Shown piece by piece: positions 1 to 8,981 of a stretch of DNA of 58,619 nucleotides. Each line of letters begins with the position of its first letter. Position 1 is the stretch's first letter. Origin of the DNA: an uncultured Clostridia bacterium. GTDB lineage: Bacteria > Bacillota > Clostridia > Christensenellales > Aristaeellaceae. Below the pieces are notes generated by a model. It was not told where the DNA came from. It saw nothing but the letters and a program-made list of their open reading frames with translations, and ran no database searches. The stretch spans positions 1 through 58,619 of the forward strand of contig CAMVHE010000011.1 in assembly GCA_947167215.1 (NCBI GenBank), read 5' to 3'. Both the position numbers and the translations under genes were made by a program.

Positions 1-73
1 ACTACCTTCGGTTTCATTTATCGTGGTACCCCATTTGTGGGGCATGTGCATTTAGATAATAACCATCTCCGGG

Positions 74-120
74 AAAAAAATGCTCTGACAGCATTGAATC
101 GAAACGCTGTCAGAGCATTT
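74..120 (-). terminator. Terminator of the toxin/antitoxin-like operon
   Basis: A perfect 15-base inverted repeat (arms 78-92 and 106-120, 13-base loop) is followed on the minus strand by seven T residues (74-80). It lies about 110 bases downstream of the nucleotidyltransferase stop. The right flank is also T-rich, so it may act in both directions. Confidence 0.7.
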
Positions 121-170
121 AGTTTATTACTCTCTGGTCCTCGAAAACTCGGCTGTCAAACCAATGAAGA

Positions 171-210
171 GGTGAGATGATTGAACCATTCAATCGTCTC
201 ACCTTTTCTT
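171..210. terminator. Second stem-loop downstream of the toxin-like gene
   Basis: Arms 171-185 and 189-203 pair over 15 positions with one wobble and a 3-base loop. The T-rich tail (204-210) is on the plus side, so it would best stop rightward transcription entering from the left edge. It may also stabilise the 3' end of the leftward toxin/antitoxin-like mRNA. Confidence 0.5.
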
Positions 211-229
211 ATAAAAATCGCCTTTTCCA

Positions 230-952
230 TCATTTGTTTTGCTTATCTTTTCTTCTCCTCAGTGCTGCAATAATATCGCTAACGTTGTCTGAGTTGATCA
301 CGCCTGGTTTTTCATCCTGATATTCCATCAGGTTTTCTTTGTTTTCTGCCTCTGCCTGGCGAACTCTGTTATATATCATTTCATAATTGCCATCGTCGAT
401 AGCACGCTCTATGAACTGCCTCACACTATGTGTCAGCACATCGTATGAGCCATAAAGTTCAATAACCGCCTGCTTTATGCTGTTTAACGTCAATGGCTCT
501 CCTCGTTTTTCATGTTCCCAGAGAATTCCTATTACATCCGATCTGTCGTATTTGTACTCTCGTCCGGATCTGAGTTTCATGGCAATCAGATATTCCCCAG
601 AAACTGTACGAAACGTCAGGACGTTTGAATATGTCCGATAATACCTGGAAAATGTTGCTATTTTGGGTGTGTAGGAATCCGTCCTCATGAATTCATCGTT
701 CATCCAGCCACTTGGAAGATCGAATTTATCCCCCACATAATTGATTGCATCTTTCATGGATGACGCAGCGTTTATAATCGCGTCCATATCATATGTCATC
801 TCACGAAATCCATAATTTATCAAGACGGCTGCCCCACCGATCAGTATGATTTCTGCCGGGACTGTCTTTCCATTTCGTTTTCTGTATTCTCGTGCCAGCT
901 CCTTCAGATACTGGTCAAGATTCGATTTTGTGAAGGGCCGATCAGACAACAT
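230..952 (-). CDS. Nucleotidyltransferase-fold toxin-like protein (AbiEii/DUF6036 type)
   Basis: This 240-residue protein has a nucleotidyltransferase-like N-terminal half. A glycine/alanine-rich strand-turn (LIGGAAVLINYG, about residues 37-48) is followed by an acidic pair in TYDMDAI (about 53-59), the pattern of the AbiEii and DUF6036 families. A later lysine in MKLRSGREYKYDRSD fits the same fold. Its start overlaps the upstream HTH gene by 11 bases, so the two are probably translationally coupled. Members of these families often act as toxins that modify RNA or inhibit growth, paired with an HTH antitoxin. That role is inferred here. Base composition looks more AT-rich than the core genes, which suggests acquired DNA. 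Confidence 0.72.
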   Translation of the reverse strand: MLSDRPFTKSNLDQYLKELAREYRKRNGKTVPAEIILIGGAAVLINYGFREMTYDMDAIINAASSMKDAINYVGDKFDLPSGWMNDEFMRTDSYTPKIATFSRYYRTYSNVLTFRTVSGEYLIAMKLRSGREYKYDRSDVIGILWEHEKRGEPLTLNSIKQAVIELYGSYDVLTHSVRQFIERAIDDGNYEMIYNRVRQAEAENKENLMEYQDEKPGVINSDNVSDIIAALRRRKDKQNK

Positions 953-1514
953 CCCTCACCTCATTCTCGATGATATTGAAACGTCTGAATTCTGGGATTG
1001 CCTCCTGCTCCGCCCTGCGTTTCGGCTCTTCAGATTGTAATACGGCACACGTCGTAATTATACCCGCCGGATATACAGGTTTAGTCAGTCTGCGTGTTCG
1101 GATGTCATCATATTTCGTGCAGACCGGAATATTGTTTTCCCTGGACAGATAATCCAGCATTGCCAGCAGATACAGTGCCTCCGGATACCATTTCCGATTA
1201 TATAGTGTTCTGATCTCATCTGACTCCAACAGCTGTATCATGAAATCCACATCGCCGAGGTCCTTTACATGATGGCACGTGTTGCTTTTAAACGTTTCAA
1301 ATGAGGTACGATACTCTGCGGCTGCAGATTCCAGGATTTCTTCTATGGTTACCCCCAGGACATTTGCCAATCGATAGAGTGTGCCTGCACAGCATTTTTC
1401 CAAATCTGCCCTGCCGCTGCAAATGTCGTTTATCGTAGTCTGAGGCACGCCGCTCATCCTGCTAAGTTGGTATTTCGTCATTTGTTTTTTTTCCAACTGT
1501 TCCGTGATCAACAT
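942..1514 (-). CDS. HTH (XRE-type) antitoxin-like regulator
   Basis: An N-terminal helix-turn-helix (ITEQLEKKQMTKYQLSRMSG, then VPQTTINDICSG) precedes a C-terminal half of unknown function. The frame stays open back to 1577, but that region contains the -35 and -10 boxes of the promoter, so an ATG at 1514 or 1520 is the real start. AGGAGG sits 9 bases before 1514. The stop overlaps the start of the nucleotidyltransferase gene. An HTH antitoxin before a nucleotidyltransferase is the AbiE-like toxin/antitoxin layout, so autoregulation is likely but not shown. Confidence 0.72.
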   Translation of the reverse strand: MLITEQLEKKQMTKYQLSRMSGVPQTTINDICSGRADLEKCCAGTLYRLANVLGVTIEEILESAAAEYRTSFETFKSNTCHHVKDLGDVDFMIQLLESDEIRTLYNRKWYPEALYLLAMLDYLSRENNIPVCTKYDDIRTRRLTKPVYPAGIITTCAVLQSEEPKRRAEQEAIPEFRRFNIIENEVRDVV

Positions 1515-1548
1515 CAGCATATACCTCCTCCACAATCTGCTAGAACTA

Positions 1549-1577
1549 ATTATAACGGTCCACCGAAGTATTTTCAA
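1549..1577 (-). promoter_or_regulatory. Promoter of the toxin/antitoxin-like operon
   Basis: On the minus strand TTGAAA (1572-1577) and a perfect TATAAT (1549-1554) are separated by 17 bases. The transcript would begin about 25-30 bases before the HTH gene start. The 7-base arms 1571-1577 (TTTTCAA) and 1595-1601 (TTGAAAA) form an inverted repeat over the -35 box and could be an operator. Confidence 0.75.
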
Positions 1578-1594
1578 GTCTGACCGTTCTCAAA

Positions 1595-1628
1595 TTGAAA
1601 AACGAGGACCCGGCGTTCTGCCGAGTCC
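1595..1628 (-). terminator. Terminator of the lacZ operon
   Basis: On the minus strand GGACTCGGC (1620-1628) pairs with GCCGGGTCC (1606-1614), followed by TCGTTTTTC. It begins seven bases after the lacZ stop and separates the operon from the toxin/antitoxin-like promoter. Confidence 0.75.
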
Positions 1629-1634
1629 ATATTA

Positions 1635-4574
1635 TTACTTGATTTCAATCAGAAAACGGAAAGACATATCTTCTTTCGCGGGATGCTGGAATTCCGGCAT
1701 GATGGCAGGACCACATGCTCCGGTACCGATGCCCATCTGGAACGCCTGGATGGTCACGTAGGTTCCGGTACGGATTTCATCCTTCCGATGCTTCATGGTA
1801 AACAGCGCATGATCCGTATAGGGCTTTATCCCCAGCTCGAACGGATGGTCCACGGCAGTGAAAAGCACCCTGGATTTTCCGTCGCTGATGCTGGCCATGG
1901 TGCAGTCGCAACGGTTGCCGCTTTCCTGCGGCTTGATGTTCGGTTCTGTCATATCGCTGACACGGCAGGATACCGTTCCGATGGGGAACTGGTCCTTCAT
2001 ATCGCAGTAGCTTTCCCCGGTTCTGCCGGTATATTCCACCAGATCAAAGCAATCGTCGAGCCGGAATGTTTTTCCGAACCTGGGCAGAATGCCCCCTCCC
2101 CGTGTGCAGTGGATCCTGCTGGTAACCAGCAGTCCCCTCTCGGTAGCCGTATATTCATCCGTTACCAGGAAAGTCGCTTTACGGTTTCCGACCTCGGTGA
2201 CCACCCTGAAACCATTCTTAAGCGTTTCCGTCGATATGAGCCGCTCATGCTGGGAGGCATAGGGCTTCATGGTGTTCTGGAAGAACGGGTTCGTATCATT
2301 ATCCGTTGCAGCCCGGTAAAGGATGGTATATTCGTCTGCTGAGCGGAGCACTTTTCCATTCCGGAGCCGAACCGTCAGCCGTCCGTCCTCAATCTGCCAT
2401 TCCGGGTTCCAGGCCGCCTCAGCAGGTGCTGCCGGCAGCTGCTGGCGGATCACCAGCTGCTCTTCGGAAACCACCCGGCCGGTCCTCGTATCCGTGGTTT
2501 CCACAATCACGCTGAGGTTCCCGTCCACCTCCTGGCCCAGTGGCAGCTCGAGCCGCACCCGGGAAAGCGGTGCTGCCGGTGCTTCCATGGTCTGACAGCT
2601 TCCGTCATTCCAGCAGAATTTCAGCTGATACCGGGAGCCCTCCGAGAATGCCGTGGTATTGAACACTTCGAAATACTGTTCCGAAATATGGCTGACACGG
2701 ATGGGACGATAGATAAAACGCATGATCTTCGCCCCGGTAGAGGGCGTCCTGTCCGGATAGAACATGCCGTCTACGCAGAAATTCCGGTCGTGCTCCCATT
2801 CGCCGTGATCCCCGCCATAGGTGTAGCTGCCGTCGGGATGGAGCACCGCATGGTCCACCATTTCCCAGACACAGCCGCCCATGAGGTTGTCATAGCGGTA
2901 CACTTCCTGCCAGTATGCCTCGGTGTTTCCCGGGCCCACGCCCATGGCGTGAGCATACTCACACATGAAATACGGCCGGTCATTCAGCCGCTTCTGCTTC
3001 CGGCAATGTTCGCCCACGTCATGCACCATCTGCACGCTGGGATACATTTCACTGCCCACATCATACGCTTCCCGTTTGCAGTGAATGGCACTTTCATAAT
3101 GCACCGGCAGCGGCGAATGCGATTTCAGGTAGTCATACATGGCATCGGTATTCCTGTAGCCGCCGGCTTCATTTCCCAGTGACCACATGACGATGGAGGT
3201 ATTGGCATGGATCTTGTCCCGCTGGTACAGCCTCGTGATCCGGTCCACATAATGCTCCTGCCACTTCCTGTCGTGGGAGATGGAATTATACGTGGGCGGG
3301 ATCTGCATGGCAAAAGTGCCATGGGTTTCCAGGTCATTTTCATCAACGATATAAAGTCCCATCTCATCTGCCAGTTCCAGCAGAAGCGGATCCGGCGGGT
3401 AATGGGAGGTGCGGATCATATCGATGTTGTATTCCTTGCACAGCCGTACATCCCGCTCAATCTCATCCGGGGTCATTGTATACCCGTTCGTGGGGCTGGT
3501 GTCGTGATGGTTGACCCCGTGGAACTTGATCTTCCGTCCATTGACCAGGAACACATCTCCCTGAATCGTAACGGTCTTAAAGCCGATCTTCTCCTTCACG
3601 CAGGAGGTGACCGTCTCATAATAGAGGTTATAGAGAACCGGGTCTTCCGCATTCCATTTCTGAACCGGAAGCCGGTCAAAGGAGGCTTCCGCATGGCCGT
3701 TCTGCGCCTCCACCGTTCTGGATTCCCGGATGCCGTTTCCTTCAATGGTAAAGGTAACTGCGGTATCCGAAAGGGTATCAGCCTTCATGATCAGGCGGTA
3801 TCCGTCCTGCATCTTTTCGGTGGATGCGTCAATATCAGCAAAATCCGTATTCTCGGAAATGCGCAGCAGCACATCCCGGAAAAGGCCGTTGTTCCGGAAC
3901 ATGTCCTGGCTTTCCAGATAGGTTCCGGTGCACCAGCGATGGACCACCACCAGAATTTCGTTGTCTCCGGCTGACAGTTTTCCGCTCAGGTCAAACTCCG
4001 CAATGTTGTGGGCTCCTTCCGAATAGCCTACAAATTCCCCGTTCAGATACAGGTCCATGCAGCTGGCAACTCCCATGAAGGAAATCACGGTATGCTTGGA
4101 CGGGTCGGTAATCGGAAGGATCCTGCGATAAATGCCAACGAAGTTATATTCCTCTCCGGGATCCTTGTAACGCAGGGAAATGCCCTGGTCGCATCCCAGC
4201 CAGGAGAAAACCTTCCCTGCTTTCTCCGTGGTGGGAATACGGGGAGGCTTATAGGGAAACTGATACCGGATGTTCACATAGAAAGGCCGGTCGATTCCCC
4301 GGAACTGCCAGCAGGCAGGGACTTCCATGGAATCAAAGGAAAGTTTGCCGGTATCCAGCTCTTCCGGTATTTCTGCAGGCCGCGGATAGAAAAGGAAATC
4401 CCATTTGCCGTTCAGGCAGAGGACTTTCGGGGAATGATAACGCTTTTCCTTGGGCGTTACTGCATCCGCGGAAGCTCTGTCCGGATATGGAATGAAATAG
4501 GTTCTTCCCGGCATCTTATTGACTTCAAACACTGAAAAGTCTGCATAATTCTTCAGATTCAGATGATACTGCAT
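1635..4574 (-). CDS. lacZ: Beta-galactosidase, glycoside hydrolase family 2
   Basis: LacZ hydrolyses terminal beta-galactosides. The 979-residue product has the long GH2 form: an N-terminal sugar-binding domain, an immunoglobulin-like domain, the TIM barrel, and C-terminal domains. The acid/base Glu (about residue 469, in SLGNEAGG) and the nucleophile Glu (about 539, in FMCEYAHAMG) are both present. No signal peptide is seen, so it is cytoplasmic. A GTG at 4583 abuts the AGGAG box with no gap, so the ATG at 4574, 10 bases beyond it, was chosen. It is the last gene of the operon, 13 bases after the aminotransferase, and ends at a terminator. Confidence 0.95.
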   Translation of the reverse strand: MQYHLNLKNYADFSVFEVNKMPGRTYFIPYPDRASADAVTPKEKRYHSPKVLCLNGKWDFLFYPRPAEIPEELDTGKLSFDSMEVPACWQFRGIDRPFYVNIRYQFPYKPPRIPTTEKAGKVFSWLGCDQGISLRYKDPGEEYNFVGIYRRILPITDPSKHTVISFMGVASCMDLYLNGEFVGYSEGAHNIAEFDLSGKLSAGDNEILVVVHRWCTGTYLESQDMFRNNGLFRDVLLRISENTDFADIDASTEKMQDGYRLIMKADTLSDTAVTFTIEGNGIRESRTVEAQNGHAEASFDRLPVQKWNAEDPVLYNLYYETVTSCVKEKIGFKTVTIQGDVFLVNGRKIKFHGVNHHDTSPTNGYTMTPDEIERDVRLCKEYNIDMIRTSHYPPDPLLLELADEMGLYIVDENDLETHGTFAMQIPPTYNSISHDRKWQEHYVDRITRLYQRDKIHANTSIVMWSLGNEAGGYRNTDAMYDYLKSHSPLPVHYESAIHCKREAYDVGSEMYPSVQMVHDVGEHCRKQKRLNDRPYFMCEYAHAMGVGPGNTEAYWQEVYRYDNLMGGCVWEMVDHAVLHPDGSYTYGGDHGEWEHDRNFCVDGMFYPDRTPSTGAKIMRFIYRPIRVSHISEQYFEVFNTTAFSEGSRYQLKFCWNDGSCQTMEAPAAPLSRVRLELPLGQEVDGNLSVIVETTDTRTGRVVSEEQLVIRQQLPAAPAEAAWNPEWQIEDGRLTVRLRNGKVLRSADEYTILYRAATDNDTNPFFQNTMKPYASQHERLISTETLKNGFRVVTEVGNRKATFLVTDEYTATERGLLVTSRIHCTRGGGILPRFGKTFRLDDCFDLVEYTGRTGESYCDMKDQFPIGTVSCRVSDMTEPNIKPQESGNRCDCTMASISDGKSRVLFTAVDHPFELGIKPYTDHALFTMKHRKDEIRTGTYVTIQAFQMGIGTGACGPAIMPEFQHPAKEDMSFRFLIEIK

Positions 4575-4587
4575 GTATCCCACTCTC

Positions 4588-5706
4588 CTAGCGCGTTAAA
4601 AATGAATGGAGGGCCGCAAGTCCTGACACCAGCTCCTCTTCATCGCAGGCGTAACCCATGCGGAAGCTGTGCGTCTCCATAAAACAGTCTCCCGGCGTCA
4701 CGAATGCACCGGTTTCGTCATACAGCCGTTTGCAGAAATCATAGGACGGCTCTTCCCCGTCATAATAGATGAGTGCTGTGGTACCTGCCTCCGGCTTCTG
4801 CCAGTGAAGCCGGGGCTCTCCGGCCATCCATTCCGAGAGGATGGACAGGTTCCGACGTACCAGCGCGCGGTTGCGGGCAAGCAGCTTGTCGGCATGTTTC
4901 AGCGCAACGCCGGCAACAGCCTCATCAAACATGCCGCAGCTGATGTGATTATAATCCCGGTGCGACAGCAGGGACCTCTTCAGCTCCGCATCATGGGTTG
5001 CGATCCATCCGAGCCGCAGCCCTGCCAGGGAGAAAACCTTCGACATGCTGCTGACGGAAATGCCCTTTTCATAGAGATCCACAATGGAGGGAATCCAGGT
5101 TTCCTCCTGGGTCAGATGCCGGTAAACTTCATCACAAAGGACATAGGCACCCGCGTCTCTGGCGATTTCCACAATCTCCCGCAGTTCCTTTTCGTGCATC
5201 AGGGCGCCGGTGGGATTGTTCGGGTTGTTGATGCAGATCAGTTTTGTCCCGGGAACTGCAAGGCGCTTCAGCTCCTCGGGGTCCGGCAGATATCCGTGTT
5301 CCCTGGTAAGGTGCATCACATGCAGATCCGCAAGGTATGCCTCCGGAATGGAAGTCAGCTGCTGGTAGGTCGGGGTAATGGAAATGACCCGGTCCCCCGG
5401 CTCCACCAGGGAATAGTACACATGATGGTTCGCTCCTGCCGCGCCATGGGTGGTAACAATCTCCTCCGGCCGTACCGTCCGGTAAAGGCTGCAGATCCCG
5501 GAAAGAAATGCCGGGGCACCTTCGATATCTCCATAGGTAAGCCGGCGCCTGCTGAACGCTTCCAGAAAGGCCGGAAGGTCTTCTCCGCACAGGGAGAAGA
5601 GTTCCTCCAGGCTCACGGAATCCACACAGGTCTCTGCAATATTGTACTTTGCCCCGGTTTCATAGGCGTTCATCCACTCTTCTACCGCAAAAGGCTGTAT
5701 TTTCAC
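4588..5706 (-). CDS. PLP-dependent aminotransferase, class I/II
   Basis: This is a fold-type I pyridoxal-phosphate enzyme of 372 residues. The NNPNNPTG motif (about 160-167), DEVY (192-195), and the Schiff-base lysine in SMSKVFSLAGLRLGW (Lys223) are intact. The substrate cannot be read from sequence; the protein belongs to the broad alanine/aspartate-type branch rather than a well-defined biosynthetic subfamily. It starts at GTG, 8 bases after AGGAGG, and follows glpK by 12 bases, so it is co-transcribed with the sugar enzymes. Its place in the operon hints at an amino sugar or amino acid substrate, which is only a guess. Confidence 0.88.
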   Translation of the reverse strand: MKIQPFAVEEWMNAYETGAKYNIAETCVDSVSLEELFSLCGEDLPAFLEAFSRRRLTYGDIEGAPAFLSGICSLYRTVRPEEIVTTHGAAGANHHVYYSLVEPGDRVISITPTYQQLTSIPEAYLADLHVMHLTREHGYLPDPEELKRLAVPGTKLICINNPNNPTGALMHEKELREIVEIARDAGAYVLCDEVYRHLTQEETWIPSIVDLYEKGISVSSMSKVFSLAGLRLGWIATHDAELKRSLLSHRDYNHISCGMFDEAVAGVALKHADKLLARNRALVRRNLSILSEWMAGEPRLHWQKPEAGTTALIYYDGEEPSYDFCKRLYDETGAFVTPGDCFMETHSFRMGYACDEEELVSGLAALHSFLTR

Positions 5707-5718
5707 AGGTTAATCCTC

Positions 5719-7215
5719 CTAATCGTGACGCACCCAGTCCCGCGCACGCTCCACGGCCCGGTGCCAGTCTGCCATCCGGCTGTTCCTCTCGGAAGAAGAC
5801 ATGACCGGTTCAAAAATCGCATCCCTGCGCCAGAGCGAATGGAGTTCCTCCATGCTGCTGTATACGCCGGTGGCAAGGCCCGCCATCATGGCCGTACCGA
5901 ATGCGGTGGTTTCCCGGACGGCAGAACGCCATACGGGAATGCCGAGAATATCTGCCTGGAACTGCATCAGGAAGCTGTTGCTGCTTGCACCGCCGTCCAC
6001 CTGCAGGGCATGGGTCTCTCCCTTCCAGTCTGCCCGCATGGCATTGAGCAGGTCTGCCGTCTGGTAAGCAATGGATTCGAGGGACGCACGGATGATCTCT
6101 TCCCTTCCGGTTCCCCGTGTCATGCCGATCAGCATGCCCCGGCTGTACATATCCCACCAGGGAGCCCCCAGTCCCGTGAAAGCAGGAACCAGGAAGACTC
6201 CGCCGGTATCCGGTATGCTGCGGGCAATGGCTTCGCTGTCCGGAACATGGTCGAGGATCTTCAGTTCATCGCGCAGCCACTGCATGACCGCGCCTCCCAT
6301 GAACACGCTGCCTTCCAGTGCATAGGTGGTTTTTCCGTTCATGCGCCAGGCCTGCGTCGTCACAATGCCGTGGGTGCTTGCAACCGGAGTGCTTCCGGTG
6401 TTCATCAGCATGAAGCATCCGGTACCGTAGGTGTTTTTGACGGCTCCCGCTTCAAAGGCGGTCTGACCGAAAAGCGCAGCATGCTGGTCTCCCAGAATGG
6501 AGGCAACCGGGATCTCCCTGCCGAGGATATCCGGGCGCAGCATGCCCACCACGCCGCAGGAATCCACCACTCGGGGCAGGCATTCCTTCGGAATCTGCAG
6601 CATTTTCAGCAGTTCCTCGTCCCACTTCTGCTCGTGGATATTGTAAAGCATCGTACGTCCGGCATTGGTGGCATCCGAAACGTGGGGCTGTCCTTCCACC
6701 ATCTGGTAAATCAGGAAGGAATCAATGGTTCCGAAGCATACCTCTCCCCGTTCCGCCTTCCCCTGCAGATTGTACTGGTCCAGCATCCAGCGGAGTTTTG
6801 TGCCGGAAAAGTATGCATCCGGCACCAGGCCGGTCTTGGCGGTGATCATCTCCCCGTAGCCGTCCGCCACCAGCTTTTCCACCATCTGCGCCGTTCTGCG
6901 GCACTGCCATACGATGGCATTTCCAACCGGCTGGCCGCTTCCGCGGTCCCACAGCACGGTGGTTTCCCGCTGATTGGTGATGCCGATGGCTGCAATCTCA
7001 CTGACGTTGATGCCCGATTTGCGCACCGCTTCCTGCAGTGCTTCCACCTGGGTGTTCAGAATCTCCAGAGGGTCATGCTCAACCCAGCCGGGCTGAGGAT
7101 AAATCTGCGTAAACTCGATTGCATGTACGCCTGCCACCGTTCCCTGACGGTCGAAGATTACCGCGCGGGAGCTGGTTGTCCCCTGGTCCAGCGCAATCAA
7201 ATAAGGTCCTTTCAT
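5719..7215 (-). CDS. glpK: Glycerol kinase
   Basis: GlpK phosphorylates glycerol to glycerol 3-phosphate using ATP in the cytoplasm. The 498-residue length is standard for the FGGY family. The N-terminal phosphate loop (LIALDQGTTSSRAV), the glycerol-site signature YFSGTKLRWMLD, and the second signature GTIDSFLIYQM are present. It lies between the GH84 and aminotransferase genes with gaps of 15 and 12 bases. No glycerol facilitator or glycerol-phosphate dehydrogenase is nearby, so its membership in a glycan operon is notable. Glycerol from galactosyl-glycerol cleaved by LacZ is one possible source (inference). Confidence 0.95.
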   Translation of the reverse strand: MKGPYLIALDQGTTSSRAVIFDRQGTVAGVHAIEFTQIYPQPGWVEHDPLEILNTQVEALQEAVRKSGINVSEIAAIGITNQRETTVLWDRGSGQPVGNAIVWQCRRTAQMVEKLVADGYGEMITAKTGLVPDAYFSGTKLRWMLDQYNLQGKAERGEVCFGTIDSFLIYQMVEGQPHVSDATNAGRTMLYNIHEQKWDEELLKMLQIPKECLPRVVDSCGVVGMLRPDILGREIPVASILGDQHAALFGQTAFEAGAVKNTYGTGCFMLMNTGSTPVASTHGIVTTQAWRMNGKTTYALEGSVFMGGAVMQWLRDELKILDHVPDSEAIARSIPDTGGVFLVPAFTGLGAPWWDMYSRGMLIGMTRGTGREEIIRASLESIAYQTADLLNAMRADWKGETHALQVDGGASSNSFLMQFQADILGIPVWRSAVRETTAFGTAMMAGLATGVYSSMEELHSLWRRDAIFEPVMSSSERNSRMADWHRAVERARDWVRHD

Positions 7216-7230
7216 GGTATTTCCTTCCTT

Positions 7231-8583
7231 TTATTTCATATTTTCCCCAGCAGCCTGCCGGCTGAGGAGATCATAGACTTCCTGTGGAAAAATGTCACTG
7301 ACCCCCTGGGAGACCCGGACGGCGTGACGGTCCGTCTCTTTTGCACCGCGTCCCGGGATCCTTTCCGGGTCCGTTTTCCTGCCATGGCGCGCATCCTCCA
7401 GGATTTCACATGCCGTGATGCAGTCCTCACACTGCCGCTGCAGCAGGATAAGCTGCCTGCTGCACTCTGAAAGAACCGCTTCCGGAAGGCATTCCTGCAG
7501 TCTTTTCACGGAGCAGCAAAGCCCGCTGAGGGAAGCCCGGAGCGCAGCGGTCTCCCCTCCCTGAAGGACGCGGTCCATCTGCTCCCGCAGCGCTGTGCCG
7601 TCCGGCCAGCCCACCATTCCGGTCAGCCCGTCCTCATCCCTCCAGGTGGTCTCCAGATGCTGCGACTGGGCCGCAAACGCCATCATATCCTCCGCCAGGT
7701 CCCCATACTGCTTCCGGATCACCGTACGCCAGGTTTCCTCCGGCTGATAGGCCGCAGGATCCCGCGCATAGGCCGCCCCGGTGGCGATGGCAATCCTCGA
7801 AAGCCATGGGTATTTCATGGGATTGATGAAAAACGCCGGAGGAAGGCAGCTTTTCGGAAGGTCCGATACCGGCCCCAATGCCAGCTTGCCTTCCGCATAA
7901 TCATTGACGGGATAGTTCCACCAGATGGATGGCGTTCTGCCCATCAGTTCTGCCGTTTCCGCCATCTCCGCGTCGGAAATTCCCGGACAGACCACACCGT
8001 TTCCCGTGTACAGCAGCAGCACGTCCGGGGAAAGGGTGCCATGAAATCCGTCCGCATACGCGGAGCGCATGCCGGCATGTTCCATGGATTTGCGCCAGTA
8101 GGTTTTCGAAACCGTAATCAGGGGCAGGGTGCGGAAGGCCTCCGTTTCCCTTGCAATCCGGTTGACAAACGCCGCCTGTCCGGCACCGTCATCATCTTCA
8201 ATATCATCAAAGAACACCGCATAATTCAGGATGCCGGCTTCCTGCACAGCGTGCAGCTTGTGGATCATGAAGGCGACGTCCTCTTCCACTTTCTCTCCGT
8301 GCAGATGCACGTCCAGCCCCGGAGAAACCGCGAAGATGCAGTGCACCCCGTTTTTACGGCATTCCGAGGCAAGCTCCCGGAGCTCACTGAGTTTCTCCTC
8401 CGGGTAGGGATGCCGCCACTGTGCCCGATGATATGGATCATCCTTCGGCGCGTAAATATAGGCATTCATCTGCTCCCCTGCCAGGAACGGAATCATCGCC
8501 ATCCGCGTCTCATGCGTCCATGGCGTGCCGTAAAAGCCTTCCACAATTCCCCGGATGCCAATGCCGGAATTCAAATTCTTCAT
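7231..8583 (-). CDS. GH84 beta-N-acetylglucosaminidase (NagJ/O-GlcNAcase-like)
   Basis: The N-terminal sequence GIVEGFYGTPWTHETR and the adjacent aspartates in FFDDIEDD (Asp126-Asp127) are hallmarks of family 84 hexosaminidases, which use substrate-assisted catalysis on beta-GlcNAc. At 450 residues it has the catalytic barrel plus a helical C-terminal part. The leading domain and secretion signal of clostridial surface enzymes are absent, so it should act inside the cell. An upstream in-frame TTG (8631) lies between the -35 and -10 boxes, so the ATG at 8583, behind GGAAGGGG, was chosen. First gene of the operon with glpK, the aminotransferase and lacZ. Confidence 0.85.
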   Translation of the reverse strand: MKNLNSGIGIRGIVEGFYGTPWTHETRMAMIPFLAGEQMNAYIYAPKDDPYHRAQWRHPYPEEKLSELRELASECRKNGVHCIFAVSPGLDVHLHGEKVEEDVAFMIHKLHAVQEAGILNYAVFFDDIEDDDGAGQAAFVNRIARETEAFRTLPLITVSKTYWRKSMEHAGMRSAYADGFHGTLSPDVLLLYTGNGVVCPGISDAEMAETAELMGRTPSIWWNYPVNDYAEGKLALGPVSDLPKSCLPPAFFINPMKYPWLSRIAIATGAAYARDPAAYQPEETWRTVIRKQYGDLAEDMMAFAAQSQHLETTWRDEDGLTGMVGWPDGTALREQMDRVLQGGETAALRASLSGLCCSVKRLQECLPEAVLSECSRQLILLQRQCEDCITACEILEDARHGRKTDPERIPGRGAKETDRHAVRVSQGVSDIFPQEVYDLLSRQAAGENMK

Positions 8584-8613
8584 CCCCTTCCCATGTCCGT
8601 ATGCGTTTCGTTT

Positions 8614-8643
8614 ATCATACACAATTTTCAACTTCTATTTCAA
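8614..8643 (-). promoter_or_regulatory. Promoter of the GH84-glpK-aminotransferase-lacZ operon
   Basis: On the minus strand TTGAAA (8638-8643) and TATGAT (8614-8619) are 18 bases apart. Transcription would start roughly 25 bases before the GH84 ATG. Confidence 0.6.
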
Positions 8644-8909
8644 TAGTTTCGCTCAAAAAAAGAAAAAACATCTCCGGACATGCAGGCGTTAGGGACTAAA
8701 AGGCCTATTATAAGCCATTCAAACAAATTAATCCAATTAATTAAAAGAAAAATTATGCATTTTTTCTATATTTCCAGACCCCTGTCCTTAATCCAAAAAC
8801 ATACAAGGACACTATATGGTGCGTGTCTTTCCTTCATTTAGTTGATTAGTCTTTTATATTCGTACGTATCATGTGATATGTATTGTATTTAATTTCACTG
8901 GAAGGGCAT
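8644..8909. other. AT-rich intergenic region with repeated TGTCCTT elements
   Basis: No gene is seen between the divergent GH84 operon and the XRE gene. TGTCCTT (8783-8789) and AAGGACA (8805-8811) form an inverted repeat, and a third related copy TGTCTTT lies at 8824-8830. These could be regulator-binding sites for either side. Nothing else stands out. Confidence 0.35.
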
Positions 8910-8938
8910 TTGGATATTTCAAAAAAAAGATGTATATT
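8910..8938 (+). promoter_or_regulatory. Promoter of the XRE regulator gene
   Basis: TTGGAT (8910-8915) and TATATT (8933-8938) are 17 bases apart. The region is very AT-rich, so the choice of -10 box is uncertain. Confidence 0.45.
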
Positions 8939-8981
8939 TGATATATAACACTTTGAACAGTTCGTTTAAGAAGGTGAAACA

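Noticed and set aside
4669-7470. Forward frame of 933 codons opposite the aminotransferase and glpK genes
   Set aside because: Antisense shadow; both genes on the other strand carry full sets of family motifs.
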